DNA of 64,000 bases from Hymenobacter lapidiphilus (GTDB lineage: Bacteria > Bacteroidota > Bacteroidia > Cytophagales > Hymenobacteraceae), in contig NZ_JABKAU010000008.1 in assembly GCF_013377885.1 (NCBI RefSeq), forward strand, positions 87,571 through 151,570, given 5' to 3'. The notes beneath the pieces were generated by a model, which worked only from the letters and a program-made list of their open reading frames with translations, searched no databases and was not told where the DNA came from. Positions 50,463 to 58,973 of the stretch are shown in pieces (the first letter of the stretch is position 1; every line of letters starts with the position of its first letter). The translations under genes and the position numbers were made by a program.

Positions 50463-51596
50463 ATGGAAATCCACCCCAAAATCACCCCGATTTATCAGAC
50501 TTCGGTTTTCAAGTTTGAGGACCTCAACGAACTGGAGCTGTATTTCGGGGAGCCGGGGAGCCGCTACCTGTACTCGCGCAACGGCAACCCCAACTCCGAC
50601 GAGCTGGCGGCGGCCGTAACGCAGCTGGAAGGCGGTGCCGGGGCGGTGGCTACCGGCTCGGGCATGGCGGCAATTTTCGCGGCCGTTTTGGCCTGTTGCG
50701 AGGCCGGCGACCATGTGCTGTGTGCGGCTGACATCTATGGGGGCTCGTCGGCGCTGCTGAGCCAGGAGCTAAGCCGGCTGGGCATTGCAGTGAGCTATGT
50801 GCCCTTCGCCGACCTGACCACCAACCTGGCCGCCTACGCGCAGCCCCGCACCCGGCTGCTGCTCTGCGAAACCATCAGCAACCCGCTGCTGCGCGTCATC
50901 AACCTACGGGCCACTGCCGATGCTGCCCACGCGCTGGGCCTGAAGCTGGTGGTGGATAATACGTTTGCCTCGCCCGTCATCACCCGCCCCTTGGAGCACG
51001 GGGCTGATATGGTAATGCACAGCGTAACGAAATACCTGGCCGGCCACTCCGACGTAACGGCTGGTGCAGTAGTGGCCCGCACGCCCGAAGATGCTGCCCG
51101 GCTCCGGCAAATCGGGACGCTGTTTGGGTTGACGCTGAGCCCGATGGAAAGCTGGCTGGCCGTACGGGGCCTGAAAACCCTGCGGCTGCGTATGGAGGCC
51201 CATTGCCGTAATGCGCAGGCCGTAGCCGAACTGCTGGCGCGCCACCCAGCCGTGGGGGAGGTGTTCTATCCGGGCCTGCCCGAGCATCCGCAGCACCAGT
51301 TGGCGGCCACCCAGGGCGGCGGCAGCTTCGGCGGCATGGTATCCTTCCGGCTGGCCAACGACACGACAGAGGCCGTGAGCCGCTTTATGCGAGCCTGCCA
51401 GCGGTTCCCGTTCGCGCCTTCGCTGGCGGGCGTCGATTCGTCGCTTTCGTACCCGGCCGGCACCTCGCACCGGGCTTTAACCGAGGAGCAACGGCGGGAA
51501 CTGGGCATTACGGCCGGGCTGGTGCGCCTGAGCGTGGGCATCGAGCCGGCCAGCGAGTTGCTAGCCGATTTGCAGCAGGCCCTGGCGGCACTTTAA
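50463..51596 (+). CDS. Cystathionine gamma-synthase / gamma-lyase family PLP enzyme
   Basis: PLP-dependent trans-sulfuration or methionine gamma-lyase-like enzyme, 377 residues. Seen: YSRNGNPNSDELAAAV, VATGSGMAAIFAAVLA, DNTFASPVITRPLEHGADMVMHSVTKYLAGHSD with the PLP lysine in SVTKYLAGH, and SLAGVDSSLSYPAGTSHRAL near the C-terminus. The choice between synthase, beta-lyase and gamma-lyase cannot be made from sequence. Transcribed alone, after the atpC terminator. Confidence 0.94.
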   Translation: MEIHPKITPIYQTSVFKFEDLNELELYFGEPGSRYLYSRNGNPNSDELAAAVTQLEGGAGAVATGSGMAAIFAAVLACCEAGDHVLCAADIYGGSSALLSQELSRLGIAVSYVPFADLTTNLAAYAQPRTRLLLCETISNPLLRVINLRATADAAHALGLKLVVDNTFASPVITRPLEHGADMVMHSVTKYLAGHSDVTAGAVVARTPEDAARLRQIGTLFGLTLSPMESWLAVRGLKTLRLRMEAHCRNAQAVAELLARHPAVGEVFYPGLPEHPQHQLAATQGGGSFGGMVSFRLANDTTEAVSRFMRACQRFPFAPSLAGVDSSLSYPAGTSHRALTEEQRRELGITAGLVRLSVGIEPASELLADLQQALAAL

Positions 51597-51688
51597 ACGG
51601 TTGCATCAGTAGGGGCGGACAACAGAAAGAGGCAGGTGAGCATAATCATCGGCCTCTTTTCTTGTCATTAACAGCCAACGGTAAAAAC

Positions 51689-51775
51689 TGTCATGCAGTG
51701 GCTTCGCCTCCTTAAATCGAGTTGCAATCTTCTATCGGTGAATAGTATAATCGAAGCATCTGTGCTTCGAGGGAA
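51689..51775. repeat. Decayed copy of repeat family A
   Basis: It starts GTCATGCAGTGGCTTCGCC and contains the small palindrome TCGAAGCATCTGTGCTTCGA (51751-51770). The outer right end is lost. The 286-base gap it lies in holds no gene. Confidence 0.5.
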
Positions 51776-51824
51776 AGACTGTAGATTAAAATAGTATTAA
51801 AACTACTTTTAAGGATAGCATTGC

Positions 51825-51855
51825 TTTGATTTTGGCTTTGGGCATTATACTTTTA
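51825..51855 (+). promoter_or_regulatory. Putative promoter of the DUF2147 gene
   Basis: TTTG (51825-51828) and TACTTTTA (51848-51855), 19 bases apart, one base off the -7 consensus. It lies 27 bases before the 51883 start and so favours that start over 51826. Confidence 0.6.
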
Positions 51856-51882
51856 GCTGTTCTATCTCATTTCCCACTTCCC

Positions 51883-52335
51883 ATGAACCAGTTAAAAAAG
51901 AGCCTGTTAATCCTGTTTGTCTGCCTGTTTAGCGCCGTTGCGGCCCTGGCTAATAATCCCGATGCCGTAGTGGGCGTGTGGAAAAATGGGGAGGGCACGG
52001 GCATGATTCAGATTTACAAAAGCGGCGATAAATATTTCGGTCGGCTGGTATGGCTGAAAGTGCCCAACAACCCCGATGGTACTCCCCGTACTGACGTCAA
52101 CAACCCCGACGAAGCGGCCCGGAAAAAGCCGCTGAAAGGCCTCGTGAATATGCGCAGCTTCACCTATGCCGGCGACAACAAGTGGGAAGCCGGCAACATT
52201 TACGACCCCAAAAACGGCAGCGACTACTCCTGCGAGATGACGCTCGTGGACCCCAATACGCTGGAAGTACGCGGCTTTATCGGTGTGTCGCTTTTCGGCC
52301 GTACCGATGTGTGGAAGCGGCAGGTAAAGAAGTAA
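51883..52335 (+). CDS. DUF2147 secreted protein
   Basis: A 150-residue exported protein of the DUF2147 family (a beta-barrel-like fold, function unknown). Signal peptide LLILFVCLFSAVAALA. Family pattern: VVGVWKNGEGTGMIQIYKSGDKYFGRLVWLK, GLVNMRSFTYAGDNKWEAGNIYDPKNGSDYSCEM and VRGFIGVSLFGRTDVWKR. Possibly cotranscribed with the DUF6268 gene three bases downstream. Confidence 0.92.
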   Translation: MNQLKKSLLILFVCLFSAVAALANNPDAVVGVWKNGEGTGMIQIYKSGDKYFGRLVWLKVPNNPDGTPRTDVNNPDEAARKKPLKGLVNMRSFTYAGDNKWEAGNIYDPKNGSDYSCEMTLVDPNTLEVRGFIGVSLFGRTDVWKRQVKK

Positions 52336-52338
52336 TCG

Positions 52339-53442
52339 ATGCAGTCTCTTTCTCGCTTCCTGCTTCCCGGGGCCTTATTGGTCCTGAGTTCCGTATTCGC
52401 CGCGCCGGTCTGTGCCCAAGACCTGCCCACTCCCTCCGACTCGCTGGGTGTGGAGGACTTTGGCAGCTTCGGCAACGCCGACGCCAGCGCCAACCGCCCC
52501 TACGCCAGCCAAAAAGTTCTGGGGCAAAGCCCCACCAAGCTTATTTCGGTAGGCTATGAAGGACAGGGGCACTTCGACTTCAACTCGGTGGGTCCGCACC
52601 GCCAACTGTTCGTGCCCAGCCCCGAACCTAATCCGACTGGGTCCGAACCGACAGTCGTCACCGAGTTGGATGAGCGGGTAAACCGTTTTGGGGGGCTGCG
52701 GCTGGGCTTCAACGCGCCGGTCATTTCCAACTCGAAGCTGATTCTGAACCTGGGCCTCACGTACTGGAATACGGACGTGAACATCAATAATCCCCGTACT
52801 TCGTCGCTATTTACAGGGCTGAACCGCGGGCTGCGTTCAACCGGCTTCAACGCCACTGTCTTCCGGCCCCTCAATGAGAAGAACTACCTGCTGGTGCAGG
52901 GTAACGTCGACCTGAACGGAACCTACCGCAACTTCGACGATATAAGCAGTAAGGGCTTCACGTACAGCGGCACGGCTATTTATGGCTGGAAACCGAACGA
53001 AAATTACATGTGGGGGCTGGGCATTACGCGCACTTACCGGGCCGGACAGCTGCTGCACATTCCGGTAGTGTACTATTTCCGCACCTTCAGCCCCAAGTGG
53101 GGAGTAGAGGCTATTTTTCCGGCCCGCGTGAACCTGCGCCGCAGCTTCGGCGCAAATTCGCTGCTCATGCTCGGCTACGAGATTGAGGGCAACGCCTACT
53201 ACATCGGATCGGTTAACGGGCAGGACACGTACCTGCGCCGGGGCGAGCTAAAGCCACGCCTCACCTACGAGCGCAAGCTCACCGGCTTCGTGTGGCTCTC
53301 GGCGCAGGCTGGCTACCGCTATAACTACCGCTTCAATGCCTTCAGCACCCAAAACCCGGAAGGCGACGACAACCCGGTGTTCACCAACACGCTGACCAAC
53401 CCGCTCTACTTCAACCTGAGCATCAATCTGGTCAGCCCTTAA
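52339..53442 (+). CDS. DUF6268 outer-membrane protein
   Basis: A 367-residue outer-membrane beta-barrel-like protein. Signal peptide LLVLSSVFAAPVCAQ. The body has alternating strands with aromatic ends (KLILNLGLTYWNTDVNI, YLLVQGNVDLNG, TYSGTAIYGWKPN, VWLSAQAGYRYNYRFNAF) and ends in a strand LYFNLSINLVSP. It fits DUF6268. The gene follows the DUF2147 gene by three bases and ends at a terminator. Confidence 0.9.
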   Translation: MQSLSRFLLPGALLVLSSVFAAPVCAQDLPTPSDSLGVEDFGSFGNADASANRPYASQKVLGQSPTKLISVGYEGQGHFDFNSVGPHRQLFVPSPEPNPTGSEPTVVTELDERVNRFGGLRLGFNAPVISNSKLILNLGLTYWNTDVNINNPRTSSLFTGLNRGLRSTGFNATVFRPLNEKNYLLVQGNVDLNGTYRNFDDISSKGFTYSGTAIYGWKPNENYMWGLGITRTYRAGQLLHIPVVYYFRTFSPKWGVEAIFPARVNLRRSFGANSLLMLGYEIEGNAYYIGSVNGQDTYLRRGELKPRLTYERKLTGFVWLSAQAGYRYNYRFNAFSTQNPEGDDNPVFTNTLTNPLYFNLSINLVSP

Positions 53443-53512
53443 TCCGGCGGCTCCGTGCCGCTTCCCTCTATTCCAGCTGGCAACACATTTTTCGCATGTG
53501 AAGCTGGTTTCG

Positions 53513-53545
53513 GGCCACGCCTGCTGCAACGGGCGTGGCCTTTTT
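53513..53545 (+). terminator. Hairpin terminator of the DUF2147-DUF6268 pair
   Basis: Arms GGCCACGCC (53513-53521) and GGCGTGGCC (53532-53540) with five T's. Confidence 0.85.
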
Positions 53546-53672
53546 GTGTGCCGACTGAGGAAGGGGAATAATATGCCTTCGTAACTTGAGATATACTGCT
53601 AGGGTGAGGTTTTGTACTCTGAGAACTAGTAATGGAACCTTATATGCTACTTGCTGGCGGGTTGTGCTGATT

Positions 53673-54818
53673 TCAGATGGGCCACAGCGTCCGGATAGCA
53701 TCGGCTATGCGGCGCAGGTCGGTTTCCGTCAGGGCCGAGCCGGAAGGCAGGCAGAGGCCGCGGGTAAATAAGTCGGTACAAACCGCGCCGTCGTACATGG
53801 GCACGCCGGCAAAAAGCGGCTGCAGGTGCAGGGGCTTCCAGAGCGGGCGGCTTTCGATGTTGCGGGTTTCGAGGTGCAGGCGTAGCTGTTCGGGCGTAAC
53901 GCTGGTTTCGGCCGGGTCGAGGAGCAGGCAGGTAAGCCAGCGGTTGGCGCGGCCCGTGGCGGGCTCGGTGGGACCAAAGGAGAGGCCGGGTAAGTCCTGG
54001 AGCTTTTCCTGGTACCAGGCATAGATTTCGCGGCGCTTCTTCACGCGGTCATCCAGCAGGCCCATCTGGCCCCGCCCGATGCCAGCCAGCAGGTTGCTAA
54101 GGCGGTAGTTGTAGCCCAGTTCCGAGTGCTGATAGTAATGTGCATCGTCGCGGGCCTGGGTGGCCCAGGCGCGGGCTTTGGCGGCCCAGGCGGCGTTGTT
54201 GGTTGTCAGCATGCCGCCGCCGCTGGTGGTCAGGATTTTGTTGCCATTGAAGGAAAACACGCCCACGGCCCCGAACGAGCCCAGCGGTTTGCCCTCGTAG
54301 GTCGCGCCGAGGGCTTCGGCCGCATCTTCGAGAATTGGCACTTCAAACTCTTCGGCCAGCGCCAGAATTTCGCGCAGCTTGCAGGGCATGCCATACAGGT
54401 GAACCACGATGAGGGCGCGGGGCAGGCGGTTCTGGCGTCGACGGTCTTCCAGGGCCTCCCGCAGCCGGCTGGGGCACATGTTCCAGGTTTCGGTCTCGCT
54501 GTCGATGAACACCGGCGTGGCCCCGAGGTAGGTGATGGGGTTGGCCGTGGCCACGAACGTGAACGAGGGGCACAGCACTTCATCGCCCGGCCCTACGCCC
54601 AGCAGCCGTAGCCCCAGGTGGATGGCCGCCGTACCCGAGTTGAGGGCCAATGCGTGCGCTACGCCGGTAAAGGCGCACACATCCTGCTCGAAGCCATCGA
54701 GGTTGGGCCCAACCGGGGCCACCCAGTTGTCCTCGATGGCCTTGTGCAGGTAGTTGAGCTCGTGGCGGCCGAGGTGGGGTGGAGAGAGGTAAAGGCGGTC
54801 GTAATCCTGGCTGTGCAT
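53673..54818 (-). CDS. DegT/DnrJ family aminotransferase (PglE-like)
   Basis: PLP-dependent sugar 4-aminotransferase, 381 residues. It begins LYLSPPHLGRHELNYLHKAIEDNWVAPVGPNLD and has ALNSGTAAIHLGLRLLG, the PLP-contact D165 in ILEDAAEALG and the PLP lysine K194 in SFNGNKILTT. Together with a PglD-like acetyltransferase and a sugar transferase directly upstream on the same strand, it suggests a bacillosamine-type diacetamido sugar pathway for surface glycan. A 4,6-dehydratase is not in the window. Confidence 0.93.
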   Translation of the reverse strand: MHSQDYDRLYLSPPHLGRHELNYLHKAIEDNWVAPVGPNLDGFEQDVCAFTGVAHALALNSGTAAIHLGLRLLGVGPGDEVLCPSFTFVATANPITYLGATPVFIDSETETWNMCPSRLREALEDRRRQNRLPRALIVVHLYGMPCKLREILALAEEFEVPILEDAAEALGATYEGKPLGSFGAVGVFSFNGNKILTTSGGGMLTTNNAAWAAKARAWATQARDDAHYYQHSELGYNYRLSNLLAGIGRGQMGLLDDRVKKRREIYAWYQEKLQDLPGLSFGPTEPATGRANRWLTCLLLDPAETSVTPEQLRLHLETRNIESRPLWKPLHLQPLFAGVPMYDGAVCTDLFTRGLCLPSGSALTETDLRRIADAIRTLWPI

Positions 54819-54913
54819 GGGTGGTTTTCTCGCAAAGGTTCGCGGAGGAATGCGCGGAGGTAAAAGGTGGTTTTGTGGGGGGCAACGAGCGGCTTATTAG
54901 GAAAGCAAAATAA

Positions 54914-55026
54914 CAGAACGTCATGCAGTACGGCATCGAGGCGTCTCGTATGCAACTCTTATCATACCGAAGCCATTTCCAACATCAGCAGGCGAGATGC
55001 TTCGCTGGGCTCTGCATAACGTTCTG
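54914..55026. repeat. Palindromic repeat, family A-like, diverged
   Basis: Outer ends CAGAACGTCATGCAG (54914) and complement ending TGCATAACGTTCTG (55026); inner GAGGCGTCTCG and GGCGAGATGCTTCG. It fills the gap between the two downstream genes of the Pgl-like trio, so it is transcribed within that operon. Confidence 0.8.
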
Positions 55027-55033
55027 TTTATTC

Positions 55034-55735
55034 CTACTTCGCAACCACGCGGGCCGGCACGCCCACGGCGGTACAGCCGGCGGGCAGGTCGCGGATGGCC
55101 ACGGCACCGGCTCCAAGTACGGTGCGGGGCCCGATGCGGACTTGCTGGAGCACGGTGGCGTTGGTGCCCAGGTACACGCCGGCTTCCAGGTGGGCCCCGC
55201 CGCCCACGTTGGCATGAGGCATCAGGGAGCAGAAATCATCCAGTACGGCATCGTGGCCCACGGTGCAGCCCAGGTTCAAGAGCACATGGCGGCCCAGGCG
55301 AATATCGGTGGTGAGGATGCAGCCCTTAGTGATGATGCAGCCGGCCCCGAACTGCAGGTGCTGGAACGACTCGGCGCTGACGCTGGGATGGATGAGTATC
55401 GGGAAATGGAGCTGCGGCGAAGTGAGCCGGGCCACTACGGCTGTGCGGCTGGTGCTGCTGCCCACGGCTACGGCCACGGCCAGCGGCTCGGGCGTGGCGT
55501 TCAGGTCGGCGGCGGTGCCCAGGTAGCGCAGGCCGTGAATGAGGTCGGTGGCAGGGGGCTGGTCGTCGTAGAAGCCCACTAGGTCCCAGGTAGGGGCCAC
55601 GGCGTTCAGCTGCCGCAGCAGCACCAGTACCTCACGGCCCAGCCCGCCGGCCCCGAAAATGGCCAGCCGGCGCGGCGCTTCTGGTTGGGGCGGGGCCGAA
55701 GGCGCGGGTATATCGGAGCTGCTGGAAAGGTGCAC
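55034..55735 (-). CDS. Sugar acetyltransferase (NeuD/PglD family)
   Basis: A 233-residue enzyme with an N-terminal nucleotide-binding-like domain (LAIFGAGGLGREVLVLLRQLN; VGFYDDQPP) and a C-terminal left-handed beta-helix acyltransferase (HPSVSAESFQHLQFGAGCIITKGCILTTDIRLGRHVLLNLGCTVGHDAVLDDFCSLMPHANVGGGAHLEAGVYLGTNATVLQ). It likely acetylates an amino sugar with acetyl-CoA, next to the PglE-like aminotransferase. It starts two bases before the sugar transferase ends. Confidence 0.93.
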   Translation of the reverse strand: MHLSSSSDIPAPSAPPQPEAPRRLAIFGAGGLGREVLVLLRQLNAVAPTWDLVGFYDDQPPATDLIHGLRYLGTAADLNATPEPLAVAVAVGSSTSRTAVVARLTSPQLHFPILIHPSVSAESFQHLQFGAGCIITKGCILTTDIRLGRHVLLNLGCTVGHDAVLDDFCSLMPHANVGGGAHLEAGVYLGTNATVLQQVRIGPRTVLGAGAVAIRDLPAGCTAVGVPARVVAK

Positions 55736-55737
55736 GG

Positions 55738-56436
55738 TTAGCGGTTCGAGTGGGAGGCGGGAGGAAGAGAAGAAGCTGGTGTGCCGGTGAAGGCCGTAGC
55801 CGTGGCCTGGCCGGGAGCCGAAACGCCCCGCGCCCCAAGCACCCGGGCCACGGTGCGCCCCAAAATTCGTAAATCCAGCCCGAAAGAAAGGTTATCGACG
55901 TACCAGACGTCAAAGGCGAACTTCTGCTCCCAGCTGATAGCATTGCGCCCGTTTACCTGGGCCCAGCCCGTAATGCCGGGTCGCACGGCGTGGCGGCGGG
56001 CCTGCTCGGGCGAGTACAGCGGCAGGTACTGCACCAGCAGCGGCCGCGGGCCTATCAGGCTCAGCTCGCCGCGCAGCACGTTCCAGAGCTGGGGCAGCTC
56101 GTCGAGCGAGGTGGCCCGCACCCAGCGGCCCAGCGGCGGCAGGCGCTCGGCGTCGGGCAACGGCTGGCCGGCCTTGTCGCGTCGGTCGGGCATCGTCTGG
56201 AGCTTGTAGAAGGTGAATATCCGGCCCCCGAGGCCCGGCCGGGGCTGCCGAAACAGCCACGCCCCGCCGTTCTGGATGGCCAACGCCAGCGCTACCGGCA
56301 GCAGCAGCGGTGCGGCCAGCAGCAGGGCAGGGGCCGCCAGCGCTACATCGAGCAGGCGCTTGCCACGGCGGGCATACCAACTTTCGGAGCTGTTAGCGGC
56401 TAGCTGTTGGCTGTTAGCTTTCGTTGAGCGGGCCAA
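55738..56436 (-). CDS. Undecaprenyl-phosphate sugar transferase (PglC/WcaJ type), repeat-derived N-terminus
   Basis: A 232-residue initiating glycosyltransferase. The signature RGKRLLDVALAAPALLLAAPLLLPVALALAIQNGG is the hydrophobic anchor; then FRQPRPGLGGRIFTFYKLQTM, SLDELPQLWNVLRGELSLIGPRPLL and RRHAVRPGITGWAQVNGRN. A proline/serine-rich tail follows. The first 16 residues (MARSTKANSQQLAANSS) are encoded partly by the family B palindrome (56388-56541) and are not conserved. First gene of the Pgl-like trio. Confidence 0.93.
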   Translation of the reverse strand: MARSTKANSQQLAANSSESWYARRGKRLLDVALAAPALLLAAPLLLPVALALAIQNGGAWLFRQPRPGLGGRIFTFYKLQTMPDRRDKAGQPLPDAERLPPLGRWVRATSLDELPQLWNVLRGELSLIGPRPLLVQYLPLYSPEQARRHAVRPGITGWAQVNGRNAISWEQKFAFDVWYVDNLSFGLDLRILGRTVARVLGARGVSAPGQATATAFTGTPASSLPPASHSNR

Positions 56437-56541
56437 GGCAGCAGGGAATTTGTTGATGAAAACCGTTATCCTGGCAAAACGCGGAATATTGCGCAGAGTT
56501 TCTTCCCAAAGCTAACAGCCAGCAGCTAACCGCTAACAGCT
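56388..56541. repeat. Palindromic repeat, family B, in a divergent promoter region
   Basis: Left arm 56388-56421 and right arm 56508-56541 of AGCTGTTAGC-type units with a unique centre. It covers the sugar transferase start codon and ends 12 bases before the ispE start. Confidence 0.9.
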
Positions 56542-56553
56542 TTTTCAACATCT

Positions 56554-57375
56554 ATGCTCGTTTTTCCCAACGCCAAGCTCAACCTGGGGCTCTACGTGAC
56601 CGGCCTGCGGCCCGATGGTTTCCGCAACCTCGAATCGGTGTTTGTACCGCTGCCCTGGTGCGACGCCTTTGAGGTGCTGCCTGCGCCCGCCGGCGCCGAA
56701 ACCAGCCTCAGCTTCAGCGGCCTGCCTATCCCGGGCGAGCCCGAAACCAACTTGTGCCGGCGCGCCTACGAGCTGCTGGCCGCCGACTTCCGGCTGCCGC
56801 CCGTGCAGCTGCACCTGCACAAGGATGTACCCATTGGGGCGGGGCTGGGTGGGGGCTCGGCCGATGCGGCTTTTGCTCTCAAAGCCATAAATAGCCAGTT
56901 CGCGCTGGAGTTGCCACCCGAGAAACTCGAAAGCTACGCCCGCCGCCTGGGTTCTGACTGCGCCTTTTTTATCCGCAACGAGCCGGTGTTTGCGCACTCC
57001 CGCGGCGACATATTCGACGATTTTGCCCTCGATCTGCGCGGCACACCGACCATGGTGGTGTACCCCGGCCTGCACATCAGTACGGCCGAGGCCTATGCCC
57101 GCGTGGTGCCCCGCACCCCGCACCACGACCTACGCCAGAGCCTCGCCCAGCCTATGCAAACCTGGCGCGAAACCGTCAGTAACGACTTCGAGGAGGCCCT
57201 GACCCCGATGTACCCGGTGCTGGCCGAGGTGAAGGAACAGCTCTACGCTGCCGGCGCTACCTACGCCAGCCTCTCGGGCTCGGGTTCGGCCGTGTACGGG
57301 CTGTTTCCGGAGCTGCCGCAGGTGCCGGAGCTGCACTGGCCGCCGGAGTTTACCGTTTGGCGCGGGCAATTGTAG
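56554..57375 (+). CDS. ispE: 4-diphosphocytidyl-2-C-methyl-D-erythritol kinase
   Basis: GHMP kinase of the methylerythritol phosphate isoprenoid pathway; 273 residues. N-terminal PNAKLNLGLYVTGLRPDGFRNLESVFVPL, the ATP-binding motif PIGAGLGGGSADAAFALKAIN near residue 92, and the C-terminal SLSGSGSAVYGLF are all typical. Divergent from the sugar transferase, with a family B palindrome in the shared upstream DNA. Confidence 0.96.
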   Translation: MLVFPNAKLNLGLYVTGLRPDGFRNLESVFVPLPWCDAFEVLPAPAGAETSLSFSGLPIPGEPETNLCRRAYELLAADFRLPPVQLHLHKDVPIGAGLGGGSADAAFALKAINSQFALELPPEKLESYARRLGSDCAFFIRNEPVFAHSRGDIFDDFALDLRGTPTMVVYPGLHISTAEAYARVVPRTPHHDLRQSLAQPMQTWRETVSNDFEEALTPMYPVLAEVKEQLYAAGATYASLSGSGSAVYGLFPELPQVPELHWPPEFTVWRGQL

Positions 57376-57463
57376 GAGTGCGTTGCGCGTTCAGGTGATT
57401 CTGGCGAGGGATTGGGAATAGGATAGTGAAATCAATGTTCATTGTAAATTAAAAACTAAAAAA

Positions 57464-57823
57464 ATGTCAGAGTACACTCTTTATTCATGGGGGGCATCAG
57501 AAGTCCCAGATCTGAGCGATTATAATCCTGTTGGAGATTTTTGCATTGAAGTGCAATTTGATTTAAAGTATGCAGAAGAAGATGGACTAATAACTTATTG
57601 GTTTATCCTAGCTAATAATAATGGTCTATTTCATTACATTGAAAATAATTTACATGAAGATGAAATGTTCTTATCAGTGAAGAAGATAATTATAACAAAG
57701 GAATTTAGCTATGAAAATCTTATGTTATTTTTAAATAATGAGGTCAGAGATAAATGTATAGTATTAAATAACTTTGATTTATGCAGATATTTGAATTCTG
57801 AGTTTAATGAATCAATTGATTAA
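57464..57823 (+). CDS. Imm8-like immunity protein, AT-rich orphan
   Basis: A 119-residue protein in a markedly AT-rich stretch (about 57440-57880). It resembles the Imm8 family of polymorphic-toxin immunity proteins: an acidic N-terminal segment (SWGASEVPDLSDYNPVGDFCIEVQFDLKYAEEDG), a W-F-rich centre (ITYWFILANNNGL), and a C-terminal FSYENLMLFLNNEVRDKCIVLNN-type helix. No toxin is beside it, so it may be an orphan acquired by transfer. Recognition is moderate, not certain. Confidence 0.72.
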   Translation: MSEYTLYSWGASEVPDLSDYNPVGDFCIEVQFDLKYAEEDGLITYWFILANNNGLFHYIENNLHEDEMFLSVKKIIITKEFSYENLMLFLNNEVRDKCIVLNNFDLCRYLNSEFNESID

Positions 57824-57957
57824 TGTAATATAAATAATAATATGTATTTTAATAAAAATAAGGTAAAGATATTGCATTGAAGAGGTCACTGCAGGTGTCA
57901 GCCACTTGTTTTAGTAGTCGTTGAGAATAGATCCGGAGAAGTATGTACGCTGCGCTC

Positions 57958-58881
57958 CTACGCCGTAATTGGATTCCGCCGGAGCAGCCGGCGCTTGTCC
58001 CAACGGTCGAGCAGCGGGTGGATGAGGACGCTGACGAGGATGATGACGGTGCCCACATAGAAGCCGGGCGAGAGTTTCTCTTCCTCGAAACCGGCTACGC
58101 CCCACGAATACAGGATAACGGCCATGACGATGCCGTACACGGGTTCCAGGTTGATGGTGAGGTTGACTACGAAGGCCGAAATGCGCTTCATCAGTTCGAC
58201 TGAAGCCGAGAAGGCGTACACCGTACACACGCCGGCCAGCAGCGCCAGCCACAGCCAGTCGTAGCCGTGCAACGCCAGCTGCAGGCCTTTGCCGTTGGTG
58301 AAATAGTGGCTGTAGAGCGGCAGAAACAGCGTAATGCTCAGGCAGGCGCCTACCATCTCGTACAGCGTAAGCTTTAGCGGAGGGTGCTGCTTTACCAGCT
58401 TGGAGTTGATGACGCTGAACAGCGCCGACAGCCCGGCCGATATAATGGCCACGCCCAGCCCCAGCAGCTGCCCCAGCTCAGCCTGCGACACAATGTAGAG
58501 GCCCACCATCGTGAGCAAACCCAACGCCACCTCGTAACCGCGCACCTTGCGCCAGAGCACCAGCGGCTCTAGCAACGAAGTCCAGAGGGCCAGCGTAGCC
58601 ATGCCGGCGAGGCTCACGCTCACCGAAGCTAGCCGGGCCGACAGGAAGAACGTAATCCAGTGGGCAGCCACCAATGCCCCCACACCCAGCAGCCGCGCCG
58701 CATCGGCGGCCGGCATGCGCCAGGGGCGGCGCCGAATCAGGAGCAGCGCCAGCAGGCCCACGCTCGCTAGCCCCGTGCGCCAGAACACCAGCTCAACCGG
58801 CGGCACTGTAATCAGCTTGCCCAAAATGGCCGTGAAGCCCCACAGCAACACAATAAAATGCAGGCGTAGATAGTCTTTCAC
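57958..58881 (-). CDS. EamA-family transporter (drug/metabolite transporter superfamily)
   Basis: A 307-residue inner-membrane protein with about ten helices. It begins LRLHFIVLLWGFTAILGKLITVPPVELVFWRTGLAS, an EamA opening, and repeats the module in the second half (AELGQLLGLGVAIISAGLSALFSVINSK; YAFSASVELMKRISAFVVNLTINLEPVYGIVMAVILYSWG). Substrate unknown. The most likely start is GTG at 58881 (VKDYLRLHF); the longer frame to 58968 is translated terminator hairpin. Confidence 0.9.
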   Translation of the reverse strand: MKDYLRLHFIVLLWGFTAILGKLITVPPVELVFWRTGLASVGLLALLLIRRRPWRMPAADAARLLGVGALVAAHWITFFLSARLASVSVSLAGMATLALWTSLLEPLVLWRKVRGYEVALGLLTMVGLYIVSQAELGQLLGLGVAIISAGLSALFSVINSKLVKQHPPLKLTLYEMVGACLSITLFLPLYSHYFTNGKGLQLALHGYDWLWLALLAGVCTVYAFSASVELMKRISAFVVNLTINLEPVYGIVMAVILYSWGVAGFEEEKLSPGFYVGTVIILVSVLIHPLLDRWDKRRLLRRNPITA

Positions 58882-58925
58882 GTGGTGATTTGGTGAGTTT
58901 GACGTTTGGGGAAGGGGAGCGGGAT

Positions 58926-58966
58926 GGCGCAGAGGTGGGATGACGGCCTCATCCCACCTCTGCGCC
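58926..58966 (-). terminator. Hairpin terminator of the LptF/G gene
   Basis: Arms GGCGCAGAGGTGGGAT (58926-58941) and exact complement (58951-58966), just after the LptF/G gene stop on the minus strand. Confidence 0.7.
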
Positions 58967-58973
58967 ACTCCGC

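Noticed and set aside
58882..58968. An N-terminal extension of the EamA transporter
   Set aside because: It translates a terminator hairpin; the family start is GTG at 58881.
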